Origin: Actinomycetes bacterium
Lineage (GTDB): Bacteria > Actinomycetota > Actinomycetes > Propionibacteriales > Propionibacteriaceae
NCBI GenBank assembly: GCA_023412435.1
Contig: JAEYNS010000187.1
Span: 1 to 18,047, forward strand
Reading direction: 5' to 3'
DNA length: 18,047 bases
Shown here: piece after piece, positions 13,250 to 18,047 of the stretch
How the letters are laid out: each line of letters starts with the position of its first letter
Position numbering within the stretch: the first letter of the stretch is position 1
Position numbers and translations under genes: made by a program
The notes under the pieces: model-generated
What the model was told of the DNA's origin: nothing
Database searches by the model: none
Seen by the model: the letters and a program-made list of their open reading frames with translations, nothing else

Positions 13250-15279
13250 TTGTAACTCCGTTGCTTCAGCTCGATGTACTCGTACTCCAGGGGCTCCTTG
13301 TGCAGGACCGGCTTCTGGCCGGTGCCGCCGAACTCCCACGCCGCGACGTAGAGGAAGTCGTCGTCGTTGCGCAGCGCCTCGCCGTCAGGGGTCTGGCTCT
13401 CGGCCCGGAAGTGACCGCCGCAGGACTCGCGCCGGTGCAGGGCGTCGACGCACATCAGTTCGCCGAGCTCGAAGAAGTCGGCGACCCGTCCGGCCCGCTC
13501 GAGGGTCTGGTTGAGATCCTCGTTCACGCCGGTGACCTTCACGTCGCGCCAGAACTCGTCCCGCAGCGCCCGGATCAGCCCGATCGCCTTGATCAGGCCG
13601 GCCTCGGTGCGGTACATCCCGCAGTACTCCCACATGATCTGGCCGAGCTCCTTGTGGAAGGAGTCGACGGTGCGCGAACCCTTGATCGCCAGCAGGGTGT
13701 CGATCCGGCTCGTCACCGACTCCAGCGCCTCGACGGCCGCCGGGTGGGTCGCATCGACCTTCGGGAACGGGCCCGCCGCAAGGTAGTCGTTGATCGTGTT
13801 CGGCAGCACGAAGTAGCCGTCGGCCAGACCCTGCATCAGGGCGGACGCGCCGAGGCGGTTCGCGCCGTGGTCGGAGAAGTTGGCCTCGCCGGTCACGTAC
13901 AGCCCGGGGATGTTGCTCGACAGGTCGTAGTCCACCCACAGCCCACCCATGGTGTAGTGCACCGCGGGGTAGATCCGCATCGGGGTCTCGTACGGGTTCT
14001 CGCCCGTGATCTGGGCGTACATGTCGAACAGGTTGCCGTAACGGGCGGCGACGCCGTCCTTGCCGAGCCGCGAAATCGCATCGGAGAAGTCGAGGTAGAC
14101 ACCGCGACGCACCTTGCGCTCGTTGCCGTCGGAGTCGAACTCGGTGACCTGCGGACCGACGCCGCGGCCCTCGTCGCACATGTTCTTGGCCTGGCGGGAC
14201 GCGATGTCGCGCGGCACGAGGTTGCCGAAGGCCGGGTAGATCCGCTCCAGGTAGTAGTCGCGGTCCTCCTCGGCGATCTCCCGCGGGTCCTTGTCGCAGT
14301 CCTCGGCCCGCTTGGGCACCCAGATCCGGCCGTCGTTGCGCAGCGACTCCGACATCAGGGTCAGCTTGGACTGGTTGGAGCCGTGCACAGGAATGCAGGT
14401 CGGGTGGATCTGCGTGTAGCACGGGTTGCCGAAGTAGGCGCCCTTGCGGTGCGCCCGCCAGTTCGCGGTGACGTTGCAGCCCATCGCGTTGGTCGACAGG
14501 AAGAACACGTTGCCGTACCCACCGGTGGCCAGCACGACGGCGTCGGCGAAGTGGCTCTCGATCTCACCGGTCACCATGTTGCGGGTGATGATGCCGCGGG
14601 CCTTGCCGTCGACGATGACCAACTCGAGCATCTCGTGCCGGTTGTACATCGTGACGGTGCCGGCGGCGATCTGACGCTCGAGCGCCTGGTAGGCGCCGAT
14701 CAGCAGCTGCTGGCCGGTCTGGCCGCGGGCGTAGAACGTCCGCGGCACCTGGACGCCGCCGAAGGAGCGGGTATCGAGCAGGCCGCCGTACTCCCGGGCG
14801 AACGGGACGCCCTGCGCGACGCACTGGTCGATGATGTTGGCGCTGACCTCGGCGAGCCGGTAGACGTTGGTCTCGCGGGCCCGGTAGTCGCCACCCTTGA
14901 CGGTGTCGTAGAACAGCCGGTAGGTCGAGTCGTTGTCGTTGCGGTAGTTCTTCGCAGCGTTGATGCCGCCCTGGGCAGCGATCGAGTGGGCACGGCGCGG
15001 GCTGTCCTGGTAACAGAAGTTGAGGACGTTGTACCCGGCCTCGCCGAGCGAGGCGGCCGCCGCGCCACCGGCGAGGCCGGTGCCGACGATGATCACGGTC
15101 AGCTTGCGGCGGTTGGCCGGGTTGACGAGCTTCGCCTCGAACTTGCGCTGCTCCCACTTCTTGTCGATCGGACCGGCCGGCGCCTTGGCGTCGCGCAGCT
15201 CGGAGCCGACCTCGAAGAAGTCCTCGGGCCGTGGCCCGCTGTCCGCGGGCCGGGTCGTGGGCTCGACTGTCGTTGTCAT
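13246..15279 (-). CDS. sdhA: Succinate dehydrogenase / fumarate reductase flavoprotein subunit
   Basis: 677 residues, the long form seen in enzymes with a single diheme anchor. It oxidises succinate to fumarate (or the reverse) using covalent FAD. Visible features are the dinucleotide-binding [21 protein letters not shown] (about 62-82) and [17 protein letters not shown] (about 95-111), where H98 should be the FAD attachment site. The capping and active-site part includes [16 protein letters not shown] and [11 protein letters not shown], and [23 protein letters not shown] closes the FAD fold. The ATG at 15279 shares one base with the sdhC stop (TGATG) and has AGGAG upstream. The extended frame further upstream is sdhC read out of frame. 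Direction of catalysis cannot be read from sequence. Confidence 0.97.
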   Translation of the reverse strand: MTTTVEPTTRPADSGPRPEDFFEVGSELRDAKAPAGPIDKKWEQRKFEAKLVNPANRRKLTVIIVGTGLAGGAAAASLGEAGYNVLNFCYQDSPRRAHSIAAQGGINAAKNYRNDNDSTYRLFYDTVKGGDYRARETNVYRLAEVSANIIDQCVAQGVPFAREYGGLLDTRSFGGVQVPRTFYARGQTGQQLLIGAYQALERQIAAGTVTMYNRHEMLELVIVDGKARGIITRNMVTGEIESHFADAVVLATGGYGNVFFLSTNAMGCNVTANWRAHRKGAYFGNPCYTQIHPTCIPVHGSNQSKLTLMSESLRNDGRIWVPKRAEDCDKDPREIAEEDRDYYLERIYPAFGNLVPRDIASRQAKNMCDEGRGVGPQVTEFDSDGNERKVRRGVYLDFSDAISRLGKDGVAARYGNLFDMYAQITGENPYETPMRIYPAVHYTMGGLWVDYDLSSNIPGLYVTGEANFSDHGANRLGASALMQGLADGYFVLPNTINDYLAAGPFPKVDATHPAAVEALESVTSRIDTLLAIKGSRTVDSFHKELGQIMWEYCGMYRTEAGLIKAIGLIRALRDEFWRDVKVTGVNEDLNQTLERAGRVADFFELGELMCVDALHRRESCGGHFRAESQTPDGEALRNDDDFLYVAAWEFGGTGQKPVLHKEPLEYEYIELKQRSYK

Positions 15280-15980
15280 CAGTTCAGGACTCCTGTCAGG
15301 ACGGCCACCGGCATGATCATGAAGCCGAGGTAGATCACGATCGCCACCACCCAGGCGCAGCCGTTGAGGACGGCCTGGGACTTCGCGGAGGTGTTGGCAC
15401 CCAGGGTCGCGAAGGCGCTCCAGAAGCCGTGCCGCAGATGCATCGCGACGGCGACCATCCACAAGGCGTAGGCGACGACCAGCCACCACACCCGGAACTC
15501 ACCGATCACCATGTCGTACGCGGTGGCGTCCGGGGAGGCCGCGATCAGCGAGGACCGGACGGTGAACTGCAGGAGGTGGAAGACCAGGAAGCCGGCCAGG
15601 ATGACGCCGCCCCAGCGCATGGTGCGCGCGGAGTAGGTCTGCGCCAGCTTGCGCTTGGCCTCGTAGGTCTGCGGGTTCGCGATCCGGGCGCGCTGCCACA
15701 GCGTCAGGGCGCTATAGATGTGCGCCACGATGGCCAGCACCATGAAGGCGCGGAACACCCAGATGAAGGTGCCCTTCGGCATGATCGGGTAGAGGATGTC
15801 ACCCTTGAGCCAGTGCGCATACCCGTCGAACGCCTCAGGGCCGTTGAACATCTTGAGGTTGCCGTACATGTGCATCAGCAGGAAGCCGACCATGACCAAA
15901 CCCGTGAGGGCCATAAGGACCTTCAGGGCTACGGTGGATCGGACAGCTCTCTGATGGGGAGTAAGAGTCGTTGTCGCCAC
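15279..15980 (-). CDS. sdhC: Succinate dehydrogenase cytochrome b subunit (single diheme membrane anchor)
   Basis: 233 residues with five membrane helices (about 21-43, 72-95, 124-145, 164-186, 206-229). Histidines lying in or at the ends of the helices (H37, H87, H135, H181/H184) fit the two-haem anchor of the cytochrome b558 type, as in Bacillus and Wolinella enzymes; no sdhD is present, which agrees. It hands electrons to, or takes them from, menaquinone, as known for this class. I choose GTG 15980: TAGGCT lies 7 nt upstream (leaderless), and the residues before it in the longer frame (start at 16022) do not look like part of the family. It is the first gene of sdhCAB. Confidence 0.94.
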   Translation of the reverse strand: MATTTLTPHQRAVRSTVALKVLMALTGLVMVGFLLMHMYGNLKMFNGPEAFDGYAHWLKGDILYPIMPKGTFIWVFRAFMVLAIVAHIYSALTLWQRARIANPQTYEAKRKLAQTYSARTMRWGGVILAGFLVFHLLQFTVRSSLIAASPDATAYDMVIGEFRVWWLVVAYALWMVAVAMHLRHGFWSAFATLGANTSAKSQAVLNGCAWVVAIVIYLGFMIMPVAVLTGVLN

Positions 15981-15987
15981 GTCGGTC

Positions 15988-16017
15988 AGCCTAGTAAAAC
16001 CTCGGCCGGAATGTCTG
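15988..16017 (-). promoter_or_regulatory. sdhCAB promoter
   Basis: Minus strand CAGACA (16017-16012, 4/6 to TTGACA), 18-nt spacer, TAGGCT (15993-15988, TANNNT), then 7 nt to the GTG start. An inverted repeat GGTCAG/CTGACC (16020-16015 and 15989-15984) flanks it and overlaps the -10, so it may be an operator. Confidence 0.55.
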
Positions 16018-16078
16018 ACCATTTGCCCTATTCAGGCGGGAACGTTCTCACATCCTGAGCAACCTCTGGACTTTTGGT

Positions 16079-16116
16079 CAGGCGCCTGTATTTAACCAAC
16101 GGGCCGCTGTCGTTAA
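16079..16116. promoter_or_regulatory. Palindromes between trmD and the sdh promoter
   Basis: The gap 15981-16116 holds a perfect CAGGCGCCTG palindrome (16079-16088) and a TTAAC-N15-GTTAA dyad (16092-16096 with 16112-16116) that touches the trmD stop codon. A third GGTCAG copy is at 16076-16081. No known operator is recognised; the dyad might also be the end of the trmD message. Confidence 0.3.
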
Positions 16117-16806
16117 TCAGCCCTGCAAAAGGTCCGGACGGCGTTCCCTGGTGCGCTGCCGGGACTGCTCCGCTCGCCACTTCGCCACCTCGCCGTGGTG
16201 GCCCGACAGCAGCACCGCCGGCACGTCCAGCCCTCGCCAGGCGGCAGGCTTGGTGTACACCGGGTACTCCAGCAGGCCATCGGCGCCGTGCGACTCCTCC
16301 ACGAGGGATTCGGGGTTGCCCAGGACGCCGGGCAGCAGCCTCACCACAGCCTCGATGATCGCCAGCGCGGCGACCTCGCCACCATTGAGCACGTAGTCGC
16401 CCAGGCTGACCTCGAGGACGTCCATCCGGGTGGCGGCGTGCTGCACCACGCGGGCGTCGATCCCCTCGTACCGCCCGCACGCGAAGACCAGGCGGTCGCG
16501 GGCGGCGAGGTCGTTCGCCACGGCCTGGGTGAACCTCACCCCGGACGGCGTCGGGACCACGAGCAGGGGCCGCTCATCGGCCGGCACCAGGGCGTCCAGC
16601 GCCTCGCCCCACGGCTCGGGCTTCATCACCATGCCGGCCCCGCCACCGTAGGGGGTGTCGTCCACGGTGCGGTGGCGGTCGTGCGTCCAGTCGCGCAGGT
16701 CGTGCACGCCCACGCTCACGAGGCCCGCGGCGATCGCCTTGCCGACCAGGGAGAGCTCGAGCGGCGCGAAGTAGTCGGGAAAGATGGTGACCAGGTCAAT
16801 CCGCAT
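16117..16806 (-). CDS. trmD: tRNA (guanine-N1)-methyltransferase
   Basis: 229 residues. TrmD methylates G37 of tRNAs and so prevents frameshifting. The SPOUT/trefoil-knot signatures are present: [14 protein letters not shown] (about 52-64), [13 protein letters not shown] (about 108-120), [21 protein letters not shown] (about 133-153, the knot and SAM site) and [15 protein letters not shown]...[11 protein letters not shown] (about 158-187). The ATG at 16806 lies inside the end of rimM (11-nt overlap), indicating coupled translation. The longer frame upstream belongs to rimM read in another phase. It ends the rpsP-khpA-rimM-trmD operon; the next gene downstream is sdhC with its own promoter. 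Confidence 0.97.
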   Translation of the reverse strand: MRIDLVTIFPDYFAPLELSLVGKAIAAGLVSVGVHDLRDWTHDRHRTVDDTPYGGGAGMVMKPEPWGEALDALVPADERPLLVVPTPSGVRFTQAVANDLAARDRLVFACGRYEGIDARVVQHAATRMDVLEVSLGDYVLNGGEVAALAIIEAVVRLLPGVLGNPESLVEESHGADGLLEYPVYTKPAAWRGLDVPAVLLSGHHGEVAKWRAEQSRQRTRERRPDLLQG

Positions 16807-17320
16807 CGTCGGCCCCGTCCAGTAGCCCGGGGATCGGGTCGACGACCATCCGGCCGGCGGCCAGATCGACCTCGGGGACCAGGGCGGTGACGAAGGGGAC
16901 GAGCCGCTCGCCGATCGGGGTCTGGACGGCGAGGACGTCCTGGGCCGGCAGGTGCAGTACCCGGGTGACGCTCCCCAGCGGTCGTCCGGCCGGGTCCACC
17001 ACGGCAAGCCCGATCAGGGCGGTGTCGTGGAACTCGTCCTCGTCGACCTCGGCGTCGGTCTCGATCCGGGCCCAGAGCTCGATGCCCCGCAGCGCCTCGG
17101 CCGCCGACCTGTCGGTGGCCTCGGCCAGGCTGATCACGTAGCTGCCGGCCTGCCACCGCAGGCTGCGGACGGTGTAGGTCCGGGCGGGCGTGGTGGAGTA
17201 CAGCTGACTCCCCGGAGCGAATCGCTGCTCCGGGGAGTCAGTGGCGGTGTGGACGGTGACCTCGCCGCGCAGGCCGTGTGCCTTGCCCACGCGGCCCACC
17301 AGAACCTCGGTGTGCGCCAT
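16796..17320 (-). CDS. rimM: 16S rRNA processing protein RimM
   Basis: 174 residues. RimM binds S19 and helps mature the 30S head. The N-terminal domain opens with [16 protein letters not shown] and the [12 protein letters not shown] strand; the C-terminal PRC-barrel is visible in [22 protein letters not shown] and [10 protein letters not shown] choose ATG 17320 (MAHTEVLVG). An in-frame ATG at 17362 would add 14 residues that overlap the KH gene and have no family likeness. No strong Shine-Dalgarno is seen; coupling to the KH gene, which ends 10 nt upstream, is likely. The coding region contains a perfect 15-bp inverted repeat (17204-17241). Confidence 0.95.
   Translation of the reverse strand: MAHTEVLVGRVGKAHGLRGEVTVHTATDSPEQRFAPGSQLYSTTPARTYTVRSLRWQAGSYVISLAEATDRSAAEALRGIELWARIETDAEVDEDEFHDTALIGLAVVDPAGRPLGSVTRVLHLPAQDVLAVQTPIGERLVPFVTALVPEVDLAAGRMVVDPIPGLLDGADDAD
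17204..17241. repeat. Perfect 15-bp inverted repeat inside rimM
   Basis: 17204-17218 (CTGACTCCCCGGAGC) is exactly complementary to 17227-17241, with an 8-nt loop. It covers RimM residues about 27-39. Three wobble T codons (ACT, GCT, AGT), uncommon in this GC-rich gene set, all fall inside the stem. Confidence 0.85.
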
Positions 17321-17330
17321 CGGCAGAGGC

Positions 17331-17585
17331 TCAGCGCCTCCGGTTCGGGCGCCGGTCGACATCGATGAAGTCGATGCGGACCTGCTCGCGCCCGGCGAGC
17401 GCCCCGATCACCGTGCGCAGCGCGCTCGCGGTGCGCCCCTGACGGCCGATCACCTTGCCGATGTCGTCGGGATGCACCCGGACCTCGAAGGTCCTGACCC
17501 GTCCGCGATCGGTCTCCCTGACCCTGACGTCATCGGGGTTGGGAACCAGCCCGCGGACCAGGTGCTCCAGAGCGTCGGCCAGCAT
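17331..17585 (-). CDS. khpA: KH-domain RNA-binding protein (KhpA-like)
   Basis: 84 residues, a single type-II KH fold. The signature DIGKVIGRQGRTASALRTVI (about 41-60) contains the G47-R-Q-G50 loop that binds RNA; FEVRVHPDD precedes it. The protein ends in a basic RRPNRRR tail. KhpA proteins bind many RNAs and are linked to cell growth in Gram-positives. The ATG at 17585 is separated from the rpsP stop by one nucleotide, and rimM follows 10 nt after its stop. The longer upstream frame overlaps rpsP and is not family-like. Confidence 0.93.
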   Translation of the reverse strand: MLADALEHLVRGLVPNPDDVRVRETDRGRVRTFEVRVHPDDIGKVIGRQGRTASALRTVIGALAGREQVRIDFIDVDRRPNRRR

Positions 17586-17586
17586 C

Positions 17587-18027
17587 TCAGGCCTCGTCGC
17601 CCTCGGCCGGCGCCTCGACGGCTTCCTCAGCCTCGGCGGCGGCGGCCTTCTTCTTCGAGACGGAGATGGCGGCGGAGGCGGGGGCGTCGTCGGCTTCGGC
17701 CAGCGCGGCGTTGAACAGCGCGACCTTGTCCGGCTTCGGAGCCTGCGGGGTGACGCCGGACGGCGCGTCCTGGCCGGTGAACTTCTGCCAGTCACCGGTC
17801 CGCTTCAGCAGCGCGACCACGGCCTCGGTCGGCTGGGCGCCGACGCCGAGCCAGTACTGCGCCCGCTCCGACTTCACCTCGATGACCGACGGGTCGTTCT
17901 TCGGGTGGTAGATGCCGATCTCCTCGATCGCGCGGCCGTCCCGCTTGGCGCGGGCGTCCATCACGACGATGCGGTAGTGCGGCGACCGGATCTTGCCGAG
18001 TCGCTTCAGACGAATCTTGACAGCCAC
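17587..18027 (-). CDS. rpsP: 30S ribosomal protein S16 with C-terminal extension
   Basis: 146 residues. The S16 core is complete: [21 protein letters not shown], the [13 protein letters not shown] block and [23 protein letters not shown], ending near residue 83. The remaining 60 residues are an Ala/Glu/Lys-rich tail ending in acidic repeats; such tails occur in actinobacterial S16 proteins. The start is GTG 18027, with AGGAG at 18039-18043 in the short stretch left before the window edge, 11 nt away. It is the first gene here of the rpsP-khpA-rimM-trmD operon; its promoter lies outside the window. Confidence 0.96.
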   Translation of the reverse strand: MAVKIRLKRLGKIRSPHYRIVVMDARAKRDGRAIEEIGIYHPKNDPSVIEVKSERAQYWLGVGAQPTEAVVALLKRTGDWQKFTGQDAPSGVTPQAPKPDKVALFNAALAEADDAPASAAISVSKKKAAAAEAEEAVEAPAEGDEA

Positions 18028-18047
18028 GAGTGTGGTTTCTCCTGTGG

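Noticed and set aside
13261..15333. Long plus-strand open frame opposite sdhA
   Set aside because: The opposite strand encodes a full SdhA with FAD motifs; the plus frame is a Val/Leu/Gly/Arg shadow without recognisable domains.
16040..16047. GAACGTTC palindrome as a LexA (SOS) box
   Set aside because: The actinobacterial SOS box needs a longer CGAAC-N4-GTTCG layout; this 8-mer lacks the spacer, and sdh or trmD are not SOS genes.
17321..17362. Upstream in-frame ATG (17362) for rimM
   Set aside because: The extra residues overlap the KH gene, lack RimM likeness and have no ribosome site.
1..18047. CRISPR arrays, tRNAs, rRNAs, transposases, attachment sites
   Set aside because: I looked on both strands and in every gap and saw no regular direct repeats, cloverleaf-like blocks or transposase motifs.

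Overview
This window comes from a high-GC Gram-positive bacterium (Actinomycetota). The evidence is strong G/C bias at third codon positions, many GTG starts, -10 elements directly abutting start codons (leaderless transcripts), the actinobacterial-type rplS-lepB-rnhB-DUF2469-yraN-yifB-dprA gene order, and a DUF2469 gene. The gene content fits a Propionibacteriales-like chromosome, but I cannot fix the genus from sequence alone. I see no mobile element, CRISPR array, tRNA or rRNA, and no gene-free stretch longer than about 190 bases.

Left part (1-4490, mostly + strand): the possible tail of an unrecognised + strand protein; a DoxX-family membrane protein (- strand) divergent from a TspO-like membrane protein; then three + strand genes, each with its own apparent leaderless promoter: a VOC-family protein, an M20 zinc dipeptidase and a beta-propeller lipoprotein. 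This block converges on the minus-strand block at about 4491-4674, where two GC-rich hairpins lie.

Middle part (4675-11016, - strand): reading right to left, rplS (L19), lepB (signal peptidase I), rnhB (RNase HII), DUF2469, yraN, yifB/comM and dprA, then a DUF4349 lipoprotein. Several junctions overlap by 4 nt (ATGA or GTGA), suggesting translational coupling. The group links ribosome, secretion and DNA-processing functions. The 105-bp gap before yraN holds two inverted DnaA-box-like sequences and a hairpin touching the yraN Shine-Dalgarno.

Right part (11176-18027, - strand): reading right to left, rpsP (S16), a KH-domain RNA-binding protein, rimM and trmD form the classical ribosome and tRNA maturation operon. 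It is followed by a separately promoted sdhCAB operon (single diheme membrane anchor, flavoprotein, iron-sulfur protein) ending in a 12-bp-stem hairpin. Next comes a two-gene cassette encoding an ArsR-type repressor and an SRPBCC-VOC two-domain fusion protein, then rplS. The sdh operon and the ArsR cassette therefore sit between trmD and rplS.

I do not find a clear-cut new defence or biosynthetic system. The observations most worth checking are non-coding: an alternative-pairing repeat triplet upstream of rplS, a perfect 15-bp inverted repeat inside rimM, and the paired DnaA-like boxes. The SRPBCC-VOC fusion under ArsR is the most interesting coding item.
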